Source: Micromonosporaceae bacterium
GTDB taxonomy: Bacteria > Actinomycetota > Actinomycetes > Mycobacteriales > Micromonosporaceae
Assembly: GCA_019689695.1 (NCBI GenBank)
Contig: JADGHA010000182.1
Coordinates: 1 to 7,755 of the forward strand
Direction: 5' to 3'
DNA: 7,755 bases
A program made the translations under genes and the position numbers. Below are positions 1 through 5,659 of the stretch, piece after piece. Numbering within the stretch: position 1 is the stretch's first letter; the number at the start of each line of letters is the position of its first letter. The notes beneath the pieces are model-generated. The model was given only the letters and a program-made list of their open reading frames with translations, was not told where the DNA came from and searched no databases.

Positions 1-2
1 GG

Positions 3-65
3 CGGCGGGCCGAGGCGCAGGGGCTGCTGGTCGTGGTTGGGGGGAGGAGCGAGGCGGTGGCATGA
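3..65 (+). CDS. 3' end of an upstream gene (partial, unidentified; possibly a Rossmann/DUF2520 protein)
   Basis: A reading frame is open from the window edge and ends in TGA at 63-65. Its last residues read GLLVVVGGRSEAVA. The stop overlaps the panC ATG in the four-base ATGA arrangement (62-65), the same type of junction used between other genes of this operon, which suggests a translated, coupled gene. Only 20 codons are visible, so the product cannot be identified from sequence. In mycobacteria the gene before panC (Rv3603c) is a conserved hypothetical protein, with a Rossmann-like/DUF2520 architecture as I recall it. That identity is inferred from gene order only. The frame could also be open by chance, because stops are rare in DNA this rich in GC. 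Confidence 0.45.
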   Translation, partial: RRAEAQGLLVVVGGRSEAVA

Positions 66-991
66 GCGCGGAGCGAGCCGCCCACGCCGGGGAGCCCGGC
101 CGCACGGGCGCCGGGGAACCCGGCGGCCTGGCGGTCGTCACGACCAAGAGCGACCTGGCCGCCCGCCGCGACGCCATGCCCGGCACCGTCGCGGTCGTGA
201 TGACCATGGGCGCCCTGCACGACGGCCACGCGGCCCTGCTGGCCGCCGCCCGCCGGCGCGCCGACCACGTCATCGTCACGATCTTCGTGAACCCGCTGCA
301 GTTCGGGCCCACCGAGGACTTCGACCGGTATCCCCGCACCCTCGACGCCGACCTGGCGGTCTGCCGCCAGCACGACGTCGACCTGGTCTTCGCCCCGGAG
401 CGTGCGGAGATGTACCCGCACGGCGAGCCGGCGGTCCGGGTCAACCCCGGCCCGCTCGGCGAGGTACTGGAGGGGGCGAGCCGGCCGGGCTTCTTCCACG
501 GCGTGCTGACCGTGGTGCTCAAGCTGCTTCACCTGACCCGGCCGCACCTGGCCTTCTTCGGGGAGAAGGACTACCAGCAGATGATCCTGGTCCGGCAGAT
601 GGTCGCCGACCTGGACCTGCCGGTGGAGGTGGTCGGGGTGCCCATCGTGCGGGAGCCGGACGGCCTGGCTCTGTCCAGCCGCAACCGCTACCTGTCCGCC
701 GAGGAGCGCGCCGCCGCGCTGAGCCTCTCCGCCGCGCTGCGCGCGGGCGCCGCCGCCGCTGAGCGCGGGCTCGGTGCCGACGGCGCGCTCGCCGCCGCCC
801 GGGCCGCCTTCTCCGCAGGTACGCCTGGCGAGCCCGGGCAGCCGGCGGAGGGCGCGGTGGCCAAGCTTGACTACCTCGTCCTGACCGGTCCCGACCTCGG
901 CCCGCCCCCGACGCACGGGCCGGGGCGACTGCTGGTCGCCGCCTGGGTGGGCGCCACCCGCCTGATCGACAACGCGCCCGTGAGGTTGTGA
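62..991 (+). CDS. panC: Pantothenate synthetase (pantoate--beta-alanine ligase)
   Basis: Cytoplasmic enzyme that joins D-pantoate and beta-alanine, using ATP (to AMP and PPi), to make pantothenate, the vitamin precursor of CoA. The 309-residue product has the full family pattern: the HIGH-type nucleotide-binding motif TMGALHDGH at 48-56, IFVNPLQFGPTEDFDRYPRT at about 74-93, GVLTVVLKLL at 147-156, FFGEKDYQQ at 165-173, and the KMSKS-equivalent LALSSRNRYL at 202-211. Length fits the family (about 280-310). The ATG at 62 is preceded by GAGG at 51-54 with a 7-base gap and overlaps the upstream stop. The first 24 or so residues are Gly/Ala/Glu-rich and precede the conserved fold. The residue before TMGALH is Met, where many orthologues have Pro; I believe this variant is common in actinomycetes. 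The stop at 989-991 abuts panD, whose product supplies its beta-alanine. Confidence 0.97.
   Translation: MSAERAAHAGEPGRTGAGEPGGLAVVTTKSDLAARRDAMPGTVAVVMTMGALHDGHAALLAAARRRADHVIVTIFVNPLQFGPTEDFDRYPRTLDADLAVCRQHDVDLVFAPERAEMYPHGEPAVRVNPGPLGEVLEGASRPGFFHGVLTVVLKLLHLTRPHLAFFGEKDYQQMILVRQMVADLDLPVEVVGVPIVREPDGLALSSRNRYLSAEERAAALSLSAALRAGAAAAERGLGADGALAAARAAFSAGTPGEPGQPAEGAVAKLDYLVLTGPDLGPPPTHGPGRLLVAAWVGATRLIDNAPVRL
982..985 (+). promoter_or_regulatory. Ribosome binding site deciding the panD start
   Basis: GAGG lies inside the last codons of panC. It is 5 bases from the ATG at 991 and 2 bases from the alternative GTG at 988, so spacing favours the ATG. Confidence 0.5.
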
Positions 992-1404
992 TGTTCGCCC
1001 GTACCATGCTCAAGTCGAAGATTCATCGGGCCACCGTGACCCAGGCCGACCTGCACTACGTCGGCTCGGTGACCGTGGACGAGGACCTGATGGACGCCGC
1101 CGACCTGCTCCCCGGGGAGCAGGTGGCGATCGTGGACGTGACCAACGGGGCGCGCCTGGAGACGTACGTGATCCCCGGGGCGCGGGGCAGCGGCGTGATC
1201 GGCATCAACGGCGCGGCGGCCCACCTGGTGCACGTCGGGGACCTGGTCATCCTGATCTCGTACGCGCAGATGGACGACGCCACCGCGCGCGGCTACCGGC
1301 CGCGGGTGGTGCACGTGGACGCCGCCAACAAGATCATCGACCTGGGTGGCGACCCGGCCGCGGCGGCGCCCGGGGTGGCGGGCGTGCCTCGCCCGCGAGC
1401 GTGA
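991..1404 (+). CDS. panD: Aspartate 1-decarboxylase proenzyme (pyruvoyl type)
   Basis: Decarboxylates L-aspartate to beta-alanine, the second substrate of PanC. The enzyme is made as a proenzyme that cleaves itself before a serine, which becomes the pyruvoyl cofactor. The cleavage context HYVGSVTV is present, with Gly25-Ser26 counted from the ATG. The N-terminal LKSKIHRATVTQADL and the core GINGAAAHLVHVGDLVILISY are typical of the actinobacterial family. The length, 137 residues, is normal. Two starts are possible: GTG at 988, giving a GTGA overlap with the panC stop, and ATG at 991, giving TGATG. I chose ATG because the Shine-Dalgarno-like GAGG at 982-985 lies 5 bases from it but only 2 from the GTG. 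Tight overlap implies translational coupling with panC. The tail after about residue 118 is Ala/Pro-rich and unlikely to be structured. Confidence 0.96.
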   Translation: MFARTMLKSKIHRATVTQADLHYVGSVTVDEDLMDAADLLPGEQVAIVDVTNGARLETYVIPGARGSGVIGINGAAAHLVHVGDLVILISYAQMDDATARGYRPRVVHVDAANKIIDLGGDPAAAAPGVAGVPRPRA

Positions 1405-1426
1405 CGTGCCCCGTGAGCGTGACGTG
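1397..1426 (+). repeat. 12-bp direct repeat at the panD-nadB junction
   Basis: GAGCGTGACGTG occurs at 1397-1408 and again at 1415-1426, an 18-bp period. The first copy contains the panD stop codon and the second lies in the gap before nadB. Two same-face copies could be a regulator binding site, or simply a small duplication. I recognise no known operator in it, and no convincing promoter in the rest of the gap. Confidence 0.45.
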
Positions 1427-1484
1427 GCTTGCTTCTGCCCGGCTTCGCTTTCCGTTCGAAGATCGGTCACGGTTGACTGAACAG

Positions 1485-3137
1485 ATGCACGACCTTTCCC
1501 TGCCGGCGCTGCCGCGCCGGCTGCTGGCCGCGGAGCCCGGCTGGGCCGAGACGACCGACGTGGTGGTGGTCGGGTCCGGCGTCGCAGGGCTCACCGCCGC
1601 GCTGTACCTGCGCGAGGCCGGCCTGCACGTGACCGTGGTCACCAAGGTCAATATCGACGACGGGTCGACCCGCTGGGCGCAGGGCGGGATCGCCGCCGTC
1701 CTCGACCCGCTCGACTCACCCGCGGCGCACGCGGCCGACACCGAGGCGGCCGGGGTCGGGTTGTGCGATCCCGCCGCGGTACGAGTGCTGGTCGAGGAGG
1801 GACCGGCCCGGGTGCGGGAGTTGATCCGTCTCGGCGCGTCCTTCGACCGCAACACGGACGGCACCCTGATGCTCACCCGCGAGGGTGGCCACCGGGCCAA
1901 CCGCATCATCCATGCCGGCGGCGACGCGACCGGCGCGGAGGTCCAGCGGGCGCTGCACGCGGCGGTCCACCGCGACCCGTGGATCCGGGTGGTCGACCAC
2001 GCGCTCGTGCTTGACCTGCTGCGAGCGGCCGACGGGTCGGCGTGCGGGGTCACCCTGCACGTGCTCGGGGAGGGCAGCGAGGACGGCGTGGGCGCCATCC
2101 TGGCCCGCGCGGTGGTGCTCGCCACCGGGGGCATGGGCCAGGTGTTCGCGGCCACCACCAACCCGGAGGTGTCCACCGGGGACGGGATCGGGCTGGCGCT
2201 GCGGGCCGGCGCCGCCGTCACCGACCTCGAGTTCGTCCAGTTCCACCCGACTGCCTTGCTCGTCAGCAGCGACGCCCCCCAGCAGCCGCTGGTCTCCGAG
2301 GCGCTGCGCGGCGAGGGCGCCTACCTGGTGGACTCGGACGGCAAGCGGTTCATGGAGGGCCAGCACGAGCTGGCCGAGCTGGCTCCCCGGGACGTGGTGG
2401 CGAAGGCCATCCACCGGGTCATGCTCGCCTCCGGCGAGGACCACGTGTACCTGGACGCCCGCCACCTGGACAAGGCGGACACCGGCTTCCTGGCCCGGCG
2501 GTTCCCGACCATCGTCGCCTCCTGCCTGGCCGCCGGCATCGACCCGGCGACCGACCTGATCCCCGTGGCGCCGGCGGCCCACTACGCCTCCGGTGGGGTG
2601 CGCACCGACCTGGCCGGCCGCACCTCGATTCCCGGCCTGTACGCGTGCGGCGAGGTTGCCTGCACCGGCGTCCACGGCGCGAACCGGCTGGCCAGCAACT
2701 CGCTGCTGGAGGGTCTGGTGTTCGCCCGGCGCATCGCCACCGACATCGCCGCCGGCCTGCCGCCGCAGGCCGACCCGGCCCCGGCCACCCCGGACAGTCC
2801 AGCGTGGGTGGTCGAGCCCGCGATCCGCGCACCGCTGCAGCAGGCGATGACCCGCGGCGCCGGAGTGCTGCGGTCCGCCGAGTCGCTGGCCGCCACCGCC
2901 GCCGAGCTGAGCCGGCTGGGGGCCGCCGGCGGCCGCCCGCGGACCGCCAGCTGGGAGGCGGCCAACCTGGTCACCGTCGCCTCGGCGCTGGTGGCCGCCG
3001 CGTACGCCCGGCAGGAGACCCGGGGCTGCCACTGGCGGGAGGACTTCCCGGTCACCCGGGATGCCTGGCGGGGCCACCTGCTCGCCGAGATCGGGCCGGC
3101 CGGCTCGCTGACCGCGACCTGGGAGCCGCTCCGGTGA
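1485..3137 (+). CDS. nadB: L-aspartate oxidase
   Basis: FAD-dependent cytoplasmic enzyme that oxidises L-aspartate to iminoaspartate, the first step of de novo NAD synthesis; NadA (not in this window) then makes quinolinate. From ATG 1485 the protein is 550 residues, close to the usual 530-560. The dinucleotide-binding motif VVVVGSGVAGLTAAL is at 26-40. The succinate dehydrogenase/fumarate reductase-like flavin and active-site segments follow: STRWAQGGIA 61-70, HRANRIIHAGGDATG 136-150, QFHPTAL 252-258, RGEGAY 275-280, HYASGG 366-371 and GEVACTGVHGANRLASNSLL 389-408. A helical C-terminal domain occupies about 440-550. The frame is open back to GTG 1401, which would overlap the panD stop. I reject that start because only about 18 of the 28 extra codons end in G or C, the extension matches nothing familiar, and it would precede the FAD fold by over 50 residues. 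No good Shine-Dalgarno precedes 1485; an in-frame TTG at 1473 is a weaker alternative. The stop overlaps the nadC start. Confidence 0.95.
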   Translation: MHDLSLPALPRRLLAAEPGWAETTDVVVVGSGVAGLTAALYLREAGLHVTVVTKVNIDDGSTRWAQGGIAAVLDPLDSPAAHAADTEAAGVGLCDPAAVRVLVEEGPARVRELIRLGASFDRNTDGTLMLTREGGHRANRIIHAGGDATGAEVQRALHAAVHRDPWIRVVDHALVLDLLRAADGSACGVTLHVLGEGSEDGVGAILARAVVLATGGMGQVFAATTNPEVSTGDGIGLALRAGAAVTDLEFVQFHPTALLVSSDAPQQPLVSEALRGEGAYLVDSDGKRFMEGQHELAELAPRDVVAKAIHRVMLASGEDHVYLDARHLDKADTGFLARRFPTIVASCLAAGIDPATDLIPVAPAAHYASGGVRTDLAGRTSIPGLYACGEVACTGVHGANRLASNSLLEGLVFARRIATDIAAGLPPQADPAPATPDSPAWVVEPAIRAPLQQAMTRGAGVLRSAESLAATAAELSRLGAAGGRPRTASWEAANLVTVASALVAAAYARQETRGCHWREDFPVTRDAWRGHLLAEIGPAGSLTATWEPLR

Positions 3138-4009
3138 AGCCGTCCACTGTAGACGCACTGGTCGCGGCCGGCCTGGAACCGGCCGCCGTGGAGCAGATCG
3201 TGCGCGCCACCCTCGCCGAGGATCTCGGGCCGTCCGGTACGGATGTGACCAGCGTGGCCACCATCCCGGCCGGGCAGACCGGCACCGGCGAGCTGGTGGC
3301 TCGCGCCAGCGGGGTGGTGGCCGGGTTGCCGGTGGCGGCCGCGGTCTTCCAGGCGGTCGACGATCGGGTCGAGCTCGACCTGAAAGCGCGCGACGGCGAG
3401 CGGGTGGCCCGCGGCGACGTGCTGGCCACGGTGACCGGGCCGGTCCGGGCGCTGCTGACCGCGGAGCGCAGCGCGCTCAACCTGCTCTGCCGGATGTCCG
3501 GCGTGGCCACCCACACCAGGGCCTGGGCAGATGCCCTCGCGGGCAGCAAGGCGCTCGTGCTGGACACCCGCAAGACCACGCCTGGGCTGCGGATCCTGGA
3601 GAAGTACGCGGTCCGTGCCGGCGGTGGCACGAACAAGCGGATGGGCCTGTACGACGTCGCGATGATCAAGGACAACCACAAGCTGGCCGCCGGCGGGCTG
3701 ACCGAGGCGTACCGGCGGGTCCGTGCGGCGTTCCCGCAGGTGCCGGTCCAGGTCGAGGTCACCACGGTCGCCGAGGCGGTGGAGGCGGTCGAGGCCGGCG
3801 CCACCTTCCTGCTCTGCGACAACATGTCCCCGCCCCAGCTGCGGGAGGTCGTGGCCGCCGTGGGGGACCGGGCCGAGCTGGAAGCCACCGGTGGCCTGAC
3901 CCTGGACGCGGCCGCGGAGTACGCGGCGACCGGGGTGGACTACCTGTCGGTGGGGGCGCTGACCCACTCCTCGCCTATCCTCGACATCGCCTTCGACCTG
4001 TCGACCTGA
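3134..4009 (+). CDS. nadC: Nicotinate-nucleotide pyrophosphorylase (quinolinate phosphoribosyltransferase)
   Basis: Converts quinolinate and PRPP to nicotinate mononucleotide, CO2 and PPi in de novo NAD synthesis. The 291-residue product has the standard type II PRTase layout: an N-terminal alpha/beta sandwich (about 1-115) and an alpha/beta barrel. Motifs are ERSALNLLCRMSGVAT 111-126, DTRKTTPGLR 144-153, YAVRAGGGTNKR 158-169, MIKDNHKLAAGG 177-188, VQVEV 205-209, LLCDNM 226-231, EATGG 250-254 and DYLSVGALTHSSP 269-281. The family normally has His-Arg after GGGxN and this protein has Lys168-Arg169 (see findings). The GTG start at 3134 overlaps the nadB TGA (GTGA), the usual sign of coupled translation. 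The frame is open far upstream, but that part lies inside nadB in another frame and is not real. NadB and NadC adjacent, with NadA elsewhere, is a common arrangement. Confidence 0.95.
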   Translation: MKPSTVDALVAAGLEPAAVEQIVRATLAEDLGPSGTDVTSVATIPAGQTGTGELVARASGVVAGLPVAAAVFQAVDDRVELDLKARDGERVARGDVLATVTGPVRALLTAERSALNLLCRMSGVATHTRAWADALAGSKALVLDTRKTTPGLRILEKYAVRAGGGTNKRMGLYDVAMIKDNHKLAAGGLTEAYRRVRAAFPQVPVQVEVTTVAEAVEAVEAGATFLLCDNMSPPQLREVVAAVGDRAELEATGGLTLDAAAEYAATGVDYLSVGALTHSSPILDIAFDLST

Positions 4010-4021
4010 GCGGACCCCGCG

Positions 4022-4789
4022 ATGCTGCTGTGTATCGACATCGGTAACACCAACACCGTCCTCGCCACCTTCGACGGCGACAAGCTGGTGCACTCCTGGC
4101 GGATCAAGACCGATGCCCGGGCGACTGCCGACGAGTTGGGTCTGATGTACCGCGGCCTGCTCGCCGGCGATGCGATAGAGCTGACCGGGGTGGCCGCCTG
4201 CTCCACCGTCCCCGCGGCGCTGAGGTCGTTGCGGACCATGCTGGAGCGCTACTACAGCGCGATCCCGGCCGTTATCGTCGAGCCGGGCACCCGCACCGGA
4301 GTACAGCTTGCGATCGACAACCCGAAAGAGGTCGGCGCCGACCGGGTGGTGAACACCCTCGCCGCCCATACCCTCTACGGTGGACCGTCCATAGTGGTGG
4401 ATTTCGGCACCTCGACCAACTTCGACGTGGTGTCCAGCCGGGGCGAGTTCCTCGGCGGGGTGATCGCGCCCGGGATCGAGATCTCGCTGGACGCGCTCGC
4501 CGCGCGGGCCGCCCAGCTGCGCAAGGTCGAGCTGGTCAAGCCGCCGCGGGTGATCGGCAAGAACACCGTGGAGAGCCTGCAGTCCGGCGTGGTCTACGGC
4601 TTCGCGGGCCAGGTGGACGGGGTGGTCCGCGGGATCATCGCCGAGCTGGGCTCGGTCAAGGCGGTGGTGGCCACCGGCGGGCTGGCGCCGATCGTGATCG
4701 ACGACTGCGCGACGGTCACCCACTTCGAGCCGTGGCTCACGCTGATCGGCCTGCGCCTGATCTACGAGCGCAACGCCCGGTCCCGTTGA
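4022..4789 (+). CDS. coaX: Type III pantothenate kinase
   Basis: Phosphorylates pantothenate to 4'-phosphopantothenate with ATP, the first step of CoA synthesis. Type III enzymes belong to the ASKHA (actin/Hsp70/sugar kinase) superfamily, need a monovalent cation, and are generally not feedback-inhibited by CoA. The 255-residue product has the family landmarks: phosphate-binding DIGNTNT at 6-12, the pantothenate/catalytic segment PKEVGADRVVN at 101-111 (Asp107 in GADR matches the known catalytic Asp), DFGTSTNFD at 127-135, FLGGVIAPG at 143-151, KNTVESLQSG at 180-189 and VVATGGLA at 215-222. The ATG lies 12 bases after the nadC stop with only a weak GCGGA-like ribosome site, so translation may depend on readthrough from nadC. 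It completes the panC-panD-coaX trio. Its last 28 bases overlap the end of the convergent methyltransferase gene. Confidence 0.95.
   Translation: MLLCIDIGNTNTVLATFDGDKLVHSWRIKTDARATADELGLMYRGLLAGDAIELTGVAACSTVPAALRSLRTMLERYYSAIPAVIVEPGTRTGVQLAIDNPKEVGADRVVNTLAAHTLYGGPSIVVDFGTSTNFDVVSSRGEFLGGVIAPGIEISLDALAARAAQLRKVELVKPPRVIGKNTVESLQSGVVYGFAGQVDGVVRGIIAELGSVKAVVATGGLAPIVIDDCATVTHFEPWLTLIGLRLIYERNARSR
4762..4789. other. 28-bp convergent overlap of the coaX and methyltransferase 3' ends
   Basis: The coaX stop TGA is at 4787-4789 and the methyltransferase stop (TAG on the minus strand) is at 4764-4762, so both coding ends share these bases. I see no hairpin terminator near this point for either strand. 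Transcripts are expected to run into each other. Confidence 0.8.
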
Positions 4790-5577
4790 TCAGAAGTCGT
4801 GTTGCCCGACAGACGGCAGCGGTGGACAACCGTGCGGTACGGCAGGGGGAACGAGTCGCGGCCATGGAGATCGGGATGCGTGGCGACGAGATTCCGAATG
4901 CCCTCGACGACCGCGGCCTGCCGGTCCGCTGGCGCGGTGAGGTAGTACGACCGGGTCTTGATCAGCTCGACCAGCGTCTGAGGTGTGTGGGTGACGCTGT
5001 GCGTGAAGGCCTCGCGGACGACCGGCCCGAAGCCGGCCGCGCGCAGCGGCCCCTCCGCCATACGCTGCTCCGCCCGCTCGTGGTCGCCCAGATGCGCCAC
5101 CTCGGAGAGCCGGGCCACCCACGGCTGTGACTCGTCCCGCAGGTTCCAGATGGCGGCGAAGACGCCGCCTGGGCGCAGCACCCGGGCGATCTCGGCGGGC
5201 GCGCGGGTCGGGTCGAACCAGTGGTACGCCTGGCCGGCGAGCACGGCGTCGACCGAACCGTCCGGTAGCGGGATGGATTCGGACGACCCGGCCAGCGGAC
5301 GCACCGACGGGGTGGCTGCCGCCAGCTGGGTGCGCATTGCCTCATCCGGCTCGACCGGCACGACCTCGTGCCCGAGCCGGCTGACGACCCGGGTGAGGAT
5401 GCCGGTGCCCGCCCCCAGGTCGACCACGCGCAGCCGGCCGGCCGGCCTCCCGAGCGCCCAGTCGACGGCTTCCGGCGGATAGCTGGGCCGGTAGCGGTCG
5501 TACGACGAAGCGGCCTGACCGAACGAAAGGGCGTGGTCCGGGCGGGGCGCGGAGGCGGATGGGGGAGGCTCTGTCAC
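4762..5577 (-). CDS. Class I SAM-dependent methyltransferase (Methyltransf_11/UbiE-like), substrate unknown
   Basis: A 271-residue soluble protein with a complete Rossmann methyltransferase core. Motif I is VVDLGAGTGILT at 51-62. The acidic end of strand 2, which binds the SAM ribose, is in VPVEPDEAM 73-81. SIPLPDGSVDAVLAGQAYHW lies at 101-120, and motif III/post-III is ARVLRPGGVFAAIWN at 131-145. The N-terminal segment SFGQAASSYDRYRPSYP is typical of the family, and PYRTVVHRCRL near 247-256 marks the normal C-terminal end. No feature reveals the substrate. It starts with GTG at 5577, with a good promoter hexamer just upstream but no Shine-Dalgarno, suggesting leaderless translation. It stands alone on the minus strand between coaX and lysS, so context gives no pathway. 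An insertion into an otherwise conserved cluster is likely, but base composition and codon use match the neighbours, so there is no sign of recent transfer. Confidence 0.88.
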   Translation of the reverse strand: MTEPPPSASAPRPDHALSFGQAASSYDRYRPSYPPEAVDWALGRPAGRLRVVDLGAGTGILTRVVSRLGHEVVPVEPDEAMRTQLAAATPSVRPLAGSSESIPLPDGSVDAVLAGQAYHWFDPTRAPAEIARVLRPGGVFAAIWNLRDESQPWVARLSEVAHLGDHERAEQRMAEGPLRAAGFGPVVREAFTHSVTHTPQTLVELIKTRSYYLTAPADRQAAVVEGIRNLVATHPDLHGRDSFPLPYRTVVHRCRLSGNTTSDQRDRALRS

Positions 5578-5584
5578 GCCGGCC

Positions 5585-5590
5585 AGGTTA
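5585..5590 (-). promoter_or_regulatory. Candidate -10 element of the methyltransferase gene (leaderless)
   Basis: Read on the minus strand this is TAACCT, fitting the TANNNT actinobacterial -10 pattern. It ends 7 bases before the GTG at 5577, so transcription would start on or next to the start codon. No clear -35 was seen. The missing Shine-Dalgarno agrees with a leaderless mRNA. Confidence 0.5.
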
Positions 5591-5618
5591 TCCGTGAGCC
5601 CGCGGAAGTCGCGTTGAG

Positions 5619-5624
5619 TACGCT
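5619..5624 (+). promoter_or_regulatory. Candidate -10 element of lysS
   Basis: TACGCT fits TANNNT. It predicts a start near 5631 and a leader of about 24 bases containing the AGGAAG ribosome site at 5641-5646. The -35 region (about 5595-5601, TGAGCC) is weak. Confidence 0.4.
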
Positions 5625-5640
5625 CGGAGCAAACCCCGAC

Positions 5641-5646
5641 AGGAAG
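5641..5646 (+). promoter_or_regulatory. Ribosome binding site of lysS
   Basis: AGGAAG lies 8 bases before GTG 5655. It is the clearest Shine-Dalgarno in this spacer and supports GTG 5655 as the lysS start. Confidence 0.6.
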
Positions 5647-5649
5647 TTT

Positions 5650-5659
5650 GTCACGTGAC
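5650..5659. repeat. 10-bp perfect palindrome over the lysS start codon
   Basis: GTCACGTGAC equals its own reverse complement and contains the lysS GTG in its right half. It is short and could be chance, but its position over the start codon could let a dimeric regulator or RNA structure affect initiation. Confidence 0.35.

Noticed and set aside
37..762. Long plus-strand frame of 241 codons over panC
   Set aside because: Arg/Pro/Gly-rich translation in another frame of panC, typical of GC-rich DNA; no protein family features.
1473..1478. TTGACT as a -35 box before nadB
   Set aside because: It lies only 12 bases upstream of the ATG, leaving no room for a -10 and start site ahead of nadB.
2042..3133. 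Apparent 364-residue N-terminal extension of nadC
   Set aside because: It is nadB read in another frame; NadC family length and motifs start at GTG 3134.
1716..3158. 480-codon minus-strand frame over nadB
   Set aside because: Shadow of the highly conserved nadB; GC-rich DNA leaves antisense frames open.
2582..4723. 713-codon minus-strand frame over nadB, nadC and coaX
   Set aside because: Antisense shadow of three clearly real genes; composition is low-complexity and matches no family.
4790..5122. Second minus-strand frame at the methyltransferase 3' end, suggesting a possible frameshift
   Set aside because: The main frame keeps family-like sequence to PYRTVVHRCRL near its end, so no frameshift is needed.
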